Shown here: positions 12,201-24,200 of the stretch, in pieces
Layout of the letters: each line of letters opens with the position of its first letter
How positions within the stretch are numbered: the first letter of the stretch is position 1
Origin: Ypsolopha sequella
Lineage: Eukaryota > Arthropoda > Insecta > Lepidoptera > Ypsolophidae
Direction of reading: 5' to 3'
DNA length: 64,000 bases
NCBI GenBank assembly: GCA_934047225.1
Contig: OW204005.1
Coordinates: 19,848,396-19,912,395, forward strand
The notes under the pieces: generated by a model
What the model was told of the DNA's origin: nothing
What the model saw: only the letters and a program-made list of their open reading frames with translations
Database searches by the model: none
Position numbers and translations under genes: made by a program

Positions 12201-15200
12201 TTCAGCCCAATTGTTTATTACAGTCCACTATACTTCTTTATTAAACCCAAATTTTACGAGATTTTGCGAGATATTTTTTCGGTGCGAGTATTTGCTTTAT
12301 TTCGTGCACATACGTAAAACCCACGTATACATAAGTTATTACGTAACGAACGTTTACGTTTACGAATTATTACGTTACCAAAGCTTGATCTGCATCATAT
12401 GATTGTCCGCTCATTTAGATCCGATTTCTGCCAGGTAAACACATTCTTTGTTTGTTTTCGCTCTCAAAGCAGTAGGTAGATATTTTATTCTATAAATAGA
12501 ATTTTCGACGACTGATGTTGTTGTTGTAAAGGTACATTCGTGTAAACAAGAGCCAACGCGTATTGTCGGCACGTGATTTCAAGGCAAATAACATAAAAGT
12601 GAACAGGTTCATCAGCCCTTTTCGATATTTTTGTGTTGCGGTAATCTCACGTCGCAGTAATATATTGCCGGACCGTTTATTTGTGTTATTGTCTGCTTTT
12701 TTTACCCGGGTATAGCACAAATATAGTAAACAATTTTTTTTTTTCTCTTCTCATCTCTGATCTTGTTGTTTGTGGTACACATATAGGGTGTTCCAAGTTG
12801 GTGTATCGGCTCATATACAGGTTGTTTTTTAAAAAAAATTTTTTTTTTTTTTTTTTTCTCTGTCGTGTTTATTTTCCGTGTTCCGTTTGAACATAGTCTT
12901 TGTTTTTTTTTTCGGCCCGCGCAAGTTACAAGCTATCCGCACGTTGGAGTTGGTAGCGCTCAAGTTTTTAATAACTCATTTTCACATATAGTCACACTCA
13001 TCACACATTCAATCAGCACATACACACTCAGCTCATTTTCACTCACACATTCAATCAGCACATATAGACACACTCAGCTCATTTTCACTCACACATTCAC
13101 TCATCAGATACACATTCAGCTCATTTTCACTCAATGAAACCAGCACTCAGTCATCACACACACACTCATCACATACACACTCAGTTCATTTTCACTCAAT
13201 GACTCCAGCTCCAACAGAGAATTCTTGTAACTCCGCACAACGTGTAGTGAACGTCACTAACACACCAATAATAGCAGACGTACATGGTCAATTTCACTCA
13301 GCACGAGCCCTGTTAGGTTTTATCTCACGTCGCGGTACTCCAGTTCTCATTCGCTCAGACTGCGGCACAAACTATGATGCAATCACTCACAAGCTCGCGA
13401 ATCAGCACATAACTTGGTTCGGCGCTCTGCACGAAATAATACTCAACTCAAGACCCTTCTGCCCGATTTTATCCGATCCTACGGACTTTGACCCTCTCAC
13501 GGCCGGACATTTCATTGTTGGTCGTCCGCTCACCGCTCTACCTGAGCAGTCTTTTTACGACGGACCCATATCTGTTCTTAGGCGCTTTCAGCTCATTCAA
13601 GCGCTCTCTCAGCGCTTTTGGATTCTCTGGTCCAGATCCTACCTCCATACCCTGCAAACCCGCCCCAATCAGCTCTCCCCTTCCTCCCCTCCTCAAGTGG
13701 GTGAACTGGTCCTCATCAAAGAGGATGACTTGCCTCCGCTCCAATGGAAGTTGGGGAGAATTCTCCGCACAATGCCTGGCAGGGATGGAGTGGTCCAGGT
13801 TGTGGATCTGGACACAGCCCATGGAGCCGCAGCCCCGGCCCCCCCAGGATGTTCACGCTAGACCGTGACGCATGATTCGCACCCGCAGGCGGGGATGACC
13901 CCCCCCCCGCCGCGCGCCGGTCGAGGCGCGCGCGGGCGCTCGTTCGGTCTGTTCGGATCGGCGAGCCTCTCTAGGCGCACGCGCGCGCGCCCGCGCAGCC
14001 GACAGCTCTAAACAATAGACATTCGCGTCAGCACAAACAATTATCGCGTACCTAAAGTGTAGTGTAATTACAAGTGCTGTGTACATCACTCAAACCAGGA
14101 CATTCAATACATCCCTGCACAGACGCCAGCTCAACTAGCCAACAAGAAGGCTCAGCACGTCACCGCATCTCCTGTCGGCCCATCGAGAACAACATTCCAA
14201 CAAAGGTCAGTTTACCCACAATCTTTTTCCTATCCTGTCTGCTCTCCCACTCAAATTCCATCAGCCCTGCATCCTGTAGCCAGCGGCTACAATAATATCA
14301 ATTTAAATATCATATTTTGATACCTTTAAACTATTAACTTTATTTGCATAATAAACCGGAAGTAAGACGAATAACTTTAAGCAAAACAATAACTGTACAG
14401 AGCCACAAACTTATTTTGTCCGGTGGGCCAAACTAAAATGTCTTCTATTGTAGCCGTCAATAGAAATTGTGGACTATGTAAACAAAGCGCCATGTTGTCT
14501 TTGTCTATGAATAGGTGAACTATCTAGAGATGGGTAAGTATGTGATTAAAATATCTTAGGTGCTTAATTAGTTTTCTTTATTTGATTCATCGCTAAAATA
14601 TTCTGATGAATCGCTAGTCAAATCACCCACGTTAATTACAAATGGTTCCGTCACAGAGTCGTTGGTCGTATCTATTATCTCATCCAGTTCTTTCATTTTT
14701 TCTTTTACTTTTAGGACATGAGCTACACATTTTAGAGCAACGCTGGAAGATCACACAGCTCTCGACAGAATCACACACACGTTTATGTCAAAGATTACAA
14801 AGTAACGCTGTTAAAAAAAAATTACGGAATAAAATAACATTACGAATAAAATAGGTTTATATTCAAATAGATTCGTACATCACCAATTTTCAAAGATAAT
14901 ACAGATTCGATGAGAAAAAAATATGACAGCAATCTCGACGCAGTACAGAATTGACTATTGATTCTATAATTTTCCGTAATTAACTGGTGATTATTGAATA
15001 TTTCATGATGAAATACAGTGAATGACTGGTAGGACTTGATGCTTCATGATTTGGAATAATGTTCAATGAGACTCCGTGACAGAACCTTGAGAAAAATTTA
15101 GAAAACGGTTTGTTTACATAGTCCACAATTTCTATTGACGGCGACTTTATATTCACTTTGTGACAGTCTTCGCCACCGGACAAGATAAGTTTGTGGCTCT

Positions 15201-18200
15201 ATACAAAAACGTATCGTAGCATCTAAATCAGGGGTCGGCAACCTTGTGACATAGGAGGGCCACAAATGTTTGTTGTGGTTTATATTAAAAGTATTTTTAT
15301 GTTTTAGCGTGTATTATAAGACATGACAAGCAAGCAAGTAAGTAATGGCGGCGAGCCTTACCAAAAACAATATGTTTATATTTTAATAACTAAATAGTAA
15401 AGAGGATGCACACACAAGGTGTTTAAATTATTCTCTCCAACACAGCCCCTTAATTTTAATACCTTAGTTTTTATATAAACTTACGTTTTTTTTTTTTTTT
15501 ATTAAAATATAAATGTACTAATCTAATCTTATGTAACTTATCAGTAAAGAAATTAAAAAAATTATCTTATATTTTTATAGAGCTAGTAAGTAATAAAATT
15601 ATTTTCCTACCACAGCCCCTTAATTTTAGTACTTCTTTAAAGAAAAAATATTCTAAATAACTAAAGCTAAACAAACTATCTTCTTGAGAAAAAAAAATCT
15701 TGTTTTTAACTTTAAAAAATAATTAAGTAAGGTATACATATGTTTAAGTTACTTGTTGTGCTTATTTCTCAACATTGAAAATGAAAATTTGAAAATTTAC
15801 ACATCTTAGGATACAATATGCTTCACAAAATTGTTATATTTAATCTTATTTAAACTTTTTGTAAATAAATCAGCAATTTGCTCATTTGTTGGGCAATAGC
15901 ACACACTGAGATCTCCATCAATCACTTTTTCGTGAATAAATTTAAATCTAACATCAATGTGTTTTGAGCGTCTATTTATAACACCATTTTCAATTAACTT
16001 TATGGCACTTTGATTGTCCACATATAATTTAACATTAACTTTTGCACTTAACAGTTCTTCAATCAACGACTTAAGGTACAAAATGTCTTTGCAACATTCA
16101 GCCGCTGCGATGTACTCCGCTTCTGTGGTAGAGAGTGCTACAACTGGTTGCTTCCTCGTACACCAGCTGATTGGACAACCGCAAAAGTAGATTATGTAGC
16201 CTGTTGTGCTCTTTCTCGTTTCAATGTCACCTGCATAGTCAGAATCACAGTATGCAGTGAGTTCTATCTCTCTCTCTCCCTTTTCATACTTCAGACCCTT
16301 TGATTTTGAATTTTTCAGGTATCTCAGGATTCGTTTTATTTTTATTACGTCATTATCTGTTGGATTTTCCACATTCCTACTGCAGTAATTTACAGCAAAG
16401 CTGATGTCGGGTCTGGTCTTGTTGGCGAGGTATGTTAGACTTCCTAATAGTTGTCTATAGGGAAATGATGTGTCTATCGGTGAATCTTCTCTTTTGTTTG
16501 TTTCTATTGGTGTCTCTGCTGGCTTAGCATCTTTCATGTTGTATGATTCTAGCAATTTCTCTACAAAATTTTCCTGTTTTAGTTTCAGGTTTTCTTTTGA
16601 ATGTGATATCTCCATTCCAATATACTTCTTTGGATTTTTGTCGACAGTTGTTTTGAATCTTTTTCCTATTCTTTCTGTCATATTTTCTATGTCTGCTTCA
16701 TTTTTACCAATAAAAATTCCATCATCGACATGGATCCCTAGGTATATTGTCCCTTCATCATTGTTGAAAATACAGGGTTCTGTTTTCAATTGCTTCAATC
16801 CTTCAGATTTCAGAAAGTTCGTCAATGTTTTGTTCCATCTCAGAGGAGCCTGTTTCATGCCGTACAAAGCTTTTTGTAGTTTGCATATTCCATTTATTTC
16901 TATTCCTTCTGGAGGATACATGTAAATATCCTCTTCCACTTCACCATATAGGAAGGCGGTTTTGATGTCAAACGTCTTTATAAAGAAGTTGTTCATCGCA
17001 GCTAATGCAAATAGTATTCTTAGTGGGCTGCTATTTATGACTGGGCTAAACGTTTCGTTGTAGTCAATCCCTTCTTGTTGCTCAAATCCTCTTATGACGA
17101 GACGAGCTTTATATTTACCATCTTCTTTTATTTTCAAAATCCATTTACTAGTTAGTATTTTCTTTCTTTCAGGCACGGATTCAACAACCTTCCATGTATT
17201 GTTTTCTTTTAATGATTGCTTTTCTTCTTCTATTGCTTTTTTCCAATGTTCTTTGTCTTCTCCAGATAGTGCTTCATTGTATGAAATCAAGACATAATCA
17301 TTAAATCTTTGTGGTGGCTTCCTTACTCTTTTAGATCTTTCTCTTGACTTTTTAGGGTCACTGGTTTCTTGTTTATCATCATTATCTTCATTTTTATTTA
17401 TTGTTTCTGGAAATTCCTCTTTTATTTCTCCATTTTCTTCTTTTTTGAAATCAGTGTCTTTAATTTCTGTAACTTCATCATATCTATCTTTTGTGTCACA
17501 TTCTTCGTCATCTTCTTTCTCATTGTCTTTTCCATCTTTTTCTTCGTTATCTTCATCATCTATAATTTCTTTATCTTCTTCATCTTTGTTTGCATTATCT
17601 TCTTCATCATACAATTTTATTGTTACTTCAGAATCTTCAGATTGCTCTTGTTCAATGTGTTGATTATTTTTGACAAAAATCACATCCCTTCTTATAACAA
17701 TTTCTCTCTTTTCAGTATTCCATAGCCGGTAACCAGTAGGAGCATAACCAACAAGAATAAGCTTTTCACATCTCTCTTCTAGTTTTTTTAGATATGTTAG
17801 TCTTTTACTGTATGCTTTTGATCCGAATATTTGTATACAGTTTACATTTGGTCTTTTGCCTGACCATTTTTCTATAGGTGTTTGTGTTTGAGCATTTTTA
17901 GGTATTCTGTTTATGAGATATGTTGCTGTTCTCACAGCATCACTCCACATTTCTTCATTTAACTTGGACTCAAATAACAGTGCACGCACTTTTTCCATCA
18001 GGGTGCGGTTATATCTTTCAGATTTCCCATTCAGCTGAGGACTATACGGTATAGTATAATCAAGTTTGATTCCTCTCACGCGACACCATTCTTTAAGATT
18101 ATTGCTGGTGTACTCACCTCCTCCGTCGCATCTTATCACACTCACTTTCATGTTTGTGCTTCTTTCTACTTCTTGCACATATTCTTTCAGATACATGAAT

Positions 18201-21200
18201 ACTTCACTTTTGTACGTTATCAGGTAAGTTTGAGTGTAGTCAGTGTAGTCATCGATAAAGCTGAGAACATACTTTTTTTCATCCCAACTTACTGGTGTGA
18301 TCGGCCCACATACATCCGTATGTATGATTTGCAGCTTTCTTTCGGCTCGGCAGCGCTGAGTTTTGAATGGTAAACGATGCTGTTTGGCTTTAATACACAC
18401 ATCGCAGGTAGAGGTAAGCGAGTCAATTTGTTCGTGATTTATATTAATACCGTTGACTGTTTTGGTAATATTTTTCAATGTTTCTTTTCCAGGATGGCCA
18501 AACTTGATGTGCCAGTCCATTGCAGAATCTTCTTTGCATGACAACAATGCATTTTCATCAATATTAGTTGTAAGGTTGATATTATATAGGCCCTTGTTGT
18601 TCTTTGTTCCAGTTAAAACAAGGTTATTTTTCTTTATTATGAGATTTTGTTTTGTAAATATAACCTCTCCTTCTTTTTCAGCGATGGCATTCACAGACAG
18701 CAAGTTTTTCTGAAGATTTGGTACAAACAGAACATTTTCAAATTCACAATTATTTGTTTCAATTTTGCCTTTTGTCTGTGAGATAATAGTGTGATCTTTT
18801 TTTGCAGTTTGTATTTCAATCTGACAATTTTGCTGATCTTTTAAAATGTCACTGTTATTGGTCATGTGCGAAGAACAACCGGAATCAACTATAAAGTTTT
18901 CTGTTTCTGTCAGAAAAGAAACATGTTCCTTCTTCTTGAAAAAGCAGTTATTTTCTCTGTGGTTGTATTTTTTACATATCGAGCATTGCTGTTTGTCCTT
19001 AAAGTAACAGTTTCTTTCACTGTGGTTGTTTTTCTTGCATATTTTACAAAATTTTACGTTTTGTTTCGGGAATTGTCTTTTTCCCGCTGCTTTGTAGGCT
19101 ATTGTTACTTCTTCAGGGTTAATTTTGGATCTTTGTTGCTCAGTCAGTAGCCTAGCTGTCAGATTATTAATTGTTTTTTCAGACAATGGAGTCGAGTCCC
19201 ATGCTGTAATAAAGTTGTTATACTGTTCGGGCAATGTCGAAAGTATTTTTGATACAAGCATGTTTTCATTTATTTTTTCTCCAACATTATTGAGTTGGTA
19301 TGCCAGATTTTCGAGTGCGCTGATGTGATGAGTTATATCTTTGCTCTTGTCAAAATTGTACTGAAAAAAGTCTTGTAACAAGTCGCATTTCCGTTGACTT
19401 GATGATTTTTCAAAGATAAAACAGAGCTTCTTAAACATGTCATGAGCATTTTCACAGCTCATCAGCAAAGGCAGGTGTTTCTTGCCCACTGTGGTCATGA
19501 TGATCCGTTGAGCTTGAGCGTCTCTTTTTTCTTCCTCCTTTTTGTCACCCCCAAGGGCGATTGCGTTATCTGGGCCATTTACTATTTCGTGTAATCCTTG
19601 ACTTTTAAATAGTATATTTATTTGGAACTTCCACATAGCAAATGTTTTCTCGTCGAGTAACCGCTGTATATTTGCTAATATCGAGGATTCTTCATTCATT
19701 TTTAAGATTTTTTTTTTTTATTTTTTATTTTTTTTATTTTTTACGGTGCACAACACAACACGTTTTTTTGGTTGGTTTTTAGGGTAAGTTTTATTTTTGG
19801 TTTTATGTGTTTGTTTGCACTTATTTTATATTACGCAGAGGTTTCGTAGATCGAATTAACCAATATTTGAAACTACACGCTCTGCTACCATGTTGTGGTT
19901 TATATTAAAAGTATTTTTATGTTTTAGCGTGTATTATAAGACATGACAAGCAAGCAAGTAAGTAATGGCGGCGAGCCTTACCAAAAACAATATGTTTATA
20001 TTTTAATAACTAAATAGTAAAGAGGATGCACACACAAGGTGTTTAAATTATTCTCTCCAACAATGTTACCAGAGGATCAGCGAGGGCCGCATATAATAAA
20101 TAACGCATTAGACAATTTCGTATCATATTTATTGTAGTTTAAAACACAATTTATAATTAAAATCTAATGCGATTTTTGCGGCTGCATTTGACTTGCATTT
20201 TAGATGTGGAAATACGCAGTATTAGGTCTAAATGTGCATCCGTTAACTGAGAGCAATGCTTGCTTTTTTGTTAGTTCAGAATGGAAAATGTCTGCTCACA
20301 CAAATATGTACAACGAAACACAGTTATCATACAGCAATTGGGAACCGAAGTGGTTCGCGGGCCGCCGGTTGGCGACCCCTGATCTAAATCATGAAAGAAT
20401 CTTACAATAGGTAATTTTGAATTATAAACTGCATTGTTTCGCGCTGTAATGATTTTTACTAAATTAATTATTATATTTTGATTGTTGTTACTTCATAAAT
20501 CCATCCATGAGCCTAGTTCGTCCACTGCAGGACATAAGCCTTTCCAGGACTTTGCCACTCCCGGCGGTCATCCTGGAAGAATTGCCCATACTCACACACG
20601 CTGGGCAGGGCGGGTTAGTGAGCGCGGTGCCGGAACCCTCGCACCAGTGACGCCGATGCCCGTCACCAGTCTGTTCCATATAAGGCCCGGCTATTAGGGA
20701 TGGATATACCGCCATCCATCGGTCCCAGGTACGGTGAGCCTCCTGGTTTATTGCCTGTGAGCTGTCCTCTTACTCTCCCCCGATTTACTTCGAGGGGATC
20801 TCCAACAAAGATGGTGTTACTTATTGATATATTATTACCTTATTTTGCAATATTCCGCTAAAAACTCTTACTTTGCTATTCAAAATGCAGACTCAAGCAC
20901 CGCCCGCCATCCCGCATAAAACATGCACAAGCAAGCAGTAGCCTAAGCATGAAAACATCTCCGTTCGGTACATCATCTTACGTTTAGTTGCGTTTCAAAC
21001 TACATCAAAATCGTATGGAATCTGGGAAACCGCTCCAAGCGGACAGTAGTGGAACTAACAGCTACATATGGCAACCTAAGTTTAGTTTCAAACGCAATTT
21101 TCATGCTTTCATACAGTACCAGCATAAAATAAAGCAATCTTAAATAATTATTTGATTTATTGATGTCGAGCGTTCGGGCGAACAACATCAGTTGCTGTGG

Positions 21201-24200
21201 ACTGCGGAGCGGCCGAGCTAGCCACACATCCTGAGGATGCCTCGTTTAGATGCGAATCACGTGTCGATATGTTTTCTTGCTTGTACTGTCTCAAGCAACA
21301 ATATTGTAGCGACGACAGCGCCATCTGTTTCTTAAGAACAAGGCGTGAAATCACATAACGCCCTCGTGAGCGTTCTGTATGTGCAGTACAAGCTAGTATA
21401 TCAAGCAGATGCAAAAATAACAGTGGACAAGTCTGATGGAAGAATTCGCCGGTCTAGGTGGTGCAATTGGTAGCGCGCTTGTCTTGATAACAAGAGGTCG
21501 CAGGTTCGAATCCTGGCCCGGGGAATTTTTTCAAATTCTTACATTTGGATATGTTTCTGATTGATATTTTCTAGTTTGTAATGCACTCTAATAATATTTA
21601 AGATTGCTTTATTTTAGGCTCGTACTGCTTGCTTGTGCATGTTTTATGTGGATGGGCGGGTAGTGCTTGAGTCTTCATTTTGAATAGCATAATAGAGTAG
21701 AAGCCCGTGTGCCTGTACATTGAAGTACATAGTAATAAAAATAGAATGAGGGTGACTAAAGAAGAGTAATAAAATACAAATCAGCGATTTTTAGAATTCT
21801 TTTCTGTCTATTTGTTGACGCACATCTACGAAACATTCAACATTTAGGCTATAAGGGGTGTTAATAAAATAACGCCTAAGCCGAAAACGGGCAGAGTTGA
21901 ATCAACGCGGGTGGGGTCGCGGGCAAGGCACATACCTACTGTAATACTTTACACACTAACATCTGAATTTATTCGTTCAGTGAGTAATTGTGTGACTTTA
22001 GTTTATAAAGTTCTTCGCAGCGTCGTGGAAGTCGGGAGTATCTAGCGAGGCCGAAAAGCGACCATGCGAGGACGGAGAGAGCGCCTGTGAGGCCGAAGGC
22101 CGAGCTCGGAGCGTTCGTATTCCGAACATGCGAGTTATCCGGCCTCGCTAGTTTTGTTTGGGATATTGTCAGTTTGTATATTCAATTGAGAGGGAGTGAG
22201 AGCGTAAATATTGTTTGTTTGTGAAAAAAAAATGTCATTTGTTTCCTGTAGGTCACACGGGCGAAGCCGCGGGCAGAAGCTATTTTATTAATATATCCAT
22301 AAGTTCATGATGGACTTCTGCTAGGTAACGCCTATTTCGATCAATTATGTTGTTACTCACATTTTTACAAACCTGGCCCGGCATGTGTCCAACCTTGTCC
22401 AAACGTTTTGATTGATTGGTTTTGATTGATTGCCTCACCGTGCGTGCACTTTGTGTGGATGTTATTACCCCTTTTTTGGGGTTAAACATTCGTTACATTT
22501 ATAAGATTATAGCTCCTTAAGAAGCCGGTGCCAACTCCGGACGCCAACTCCGTTGCGAAGCGAGACGTGTCGCGACAATAAAGCGCATATTTGGCTGGCT
22601 GATCTAAACAAGCGCTTCACGCTTTACCCCACGTTCAAACATGCTGAGCGAGTCTCGCCCTTTGCGTTGGAAATAAAAACTGTTTTCGAATACCTTAATT
22701 GTGCCTCGGTTACTTGTTATTTTTTATTCTGTTTTAATTAATTAGAATATTGATGATACTTCCAAGTGGTGTATGTGCTTACTTTGCTTGTTAAATGCTC
22801 ATAAGTCACTTAACGAAGCCTTGTAAAAGTGCTCGATTTTAGGCCAAAAATCCGTATTTTAAATATTTTTCTGGTCTTTATCGCGATGTTTGTGAAAAAA
22901 TCAGGGACATACACCACTTCATATTGACCTTCTTAATAAAAGCTTAAAATTTATTGGATTGAATTGTTCCACTTTCGCGAGTTATCATGGTTTTTAGATA
23001 TGTATGAAGTACGATTCGGAGCGGGTTCTTAAAATATTTTTTTAACTTTCACTAAAAATGGCCACAAATATGTTCCAGAACCGCATCGTCGGCGGTCAAG
23101 AGACAGGCGTCAACGAGTACCCCATGATGGCTGGTCTGGTTGATAAACGGATCTCTCATATCTACTGTGGTGCCGTCATCATCTATAACCATTATCTAGT
23201 GACCGCTGCGCACTGTCTCTTTAACATGAACATCACGGACCTAGCAGTGGTGGTCGGGAATCACAACGTTAATACAGGTGCGTATGAGCAGCGCTCTTAA
23301 CCCGTAAGCTATGGACGATTTTTGTTTTTGGCTATATTTTCTAAAGTAGTTGTCAGAATCTAATGCGTTTTTTTTCTAAAATTGGATTAAATTCTATATG
23401 AGTAAAAAAAAAGAGTTATTTAGGGGAAAAATATATACCTAGAAAGTATATATACTTAGAAAGAAAGTTTTGGTTACATATATATCTGTATAGTATAGGT
23501 ATATATTAGTAGTTTATGCTTCAAGGGCGCAAAGGAATTAATTACGAGCTACGCGAGTGTTTTAAACGTAACCGAGTAATTTATTACTTTTACGCCCGTG
23601 TATCATACTACTTTTTCAATGCATAGTGTGAGGAAATGAAAACAAATATAATCTTGTGAACTTTAAATTATGATTAGCTCAAAAGGATTGTATCCAGAGC
23701 TGTTAAACAGTGGAAAAAGAAGTATAACATCTATGGTACACAGAAAAGGCTGCAGGTTAGCCAACCATTTCAAATAAATAAAAATAATAAAGCCCTAGGG
23801 CAAAATAATAAACTTTCTGTTCGGTTTTGATGCATAAAAAGTGGGCCTTTACGAGCACATGCATTGAAAATATGTATATGCCTATTAAAATTTTATATTA
23901 TTAAAAAAAATAATGAAAAAAAATTAGTTAAAAACAGAACTATAACTAAAAATTATTTATTCAATTATAATATTTGTTCCAGGGGATTCGGTGGCCACAC
24001 AAGTATTGCGAGTGGCTGATTTCATCATACATCCTCAGTTCAATTCGTAAGTTTTAACCCTTAACTACCTACCATCTATTTTGGTCACATAACCACCTAC
24101 CTGCGGTCATAGAGACCGCTTGTCAAATGTCAAAAGCCTTAATAACTACTTAAAACAAATATTATTTTTATACATGTACGTATATCAAGATCCAAATCGT

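Larger units (their letters stand above)
11343..14291 (+). mobile_element. short non-autonomous BEL/Pao LTR element
   Basis: 2949 bp with 443- and 442-bp LTRs that differ only by one C in a C-run, flanked by the 5-bp duplication ATAAT (11338-11342, 14292-14296). Behind the 5' LTR is a tRNA-Tyr-like primer site. The interior lacks gag, most of pol, reverse transcriptase and RNase H, but keeps one open frame (13199-13861). Near-identical LTRs plus an intact duplication say this deleted form itself integrated recently, presumably using proteins from a full-length relative. Confidence 0.92.
15271..20062 (-). mobile_element. intact copia LTR retrotransposon
   Basis: 4792 bp on the - strand, with two identical 172-bp LTRs, a 5-bp duplication ATGTT (15266-15270, 20063-20067), an initiator-Met-tRNA primer site, a purine tract and one uninterrupted gag-pol frame of 1297 codons. 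It lies inside a hAT element within intron 4 of the protease gene, antisense to it. Identical LTRs imply very recent insertion; everything needed for autonomous mobility appears present. Confidence 0.96.
15229..20381. mobile_element. hAT-type element split by a copia insertion
   Basis: Inverted ends CAGGGGTCGGCAACC and GGTTGGCGACCCCTG, flanked by the 8-bp direct duplication ATCTAAAT (15221-15228, 20382-20389), the hallmark of hAT transposons. Without the copia insertion only about 350 bp of non-coding sequence remains, so it is a non-autonomous (MITE-like) copy. Confidence 0.92.

Noticed and set aside
13199..13861. Introns removed by splicing as the cause of missing BEL segments
   Set aside because: Missing segments do not begin with GT and end with AG; several sit at short direct repeats instead.
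17369..17725. 118-codon + strand frame rich in Phe/Ile
   Set aside because: Antisense shadow of the acidic linker of the copia polyprotein.
21449..21522. A functional tRNA-Ile or tRNA-Ser gene
   Set aside because: Poor acceptor stem, wrong spacing before the D arm, and an implausible anticodon loop; kept only as tRNA-like.
23058..23300. Independent small protease ORF starting at ATG 23058
   Set aside because: The acceptor at 23077-23078 and phase agreement with exons 4 and 6 show the ATG is intronic and the frame is exon 5.
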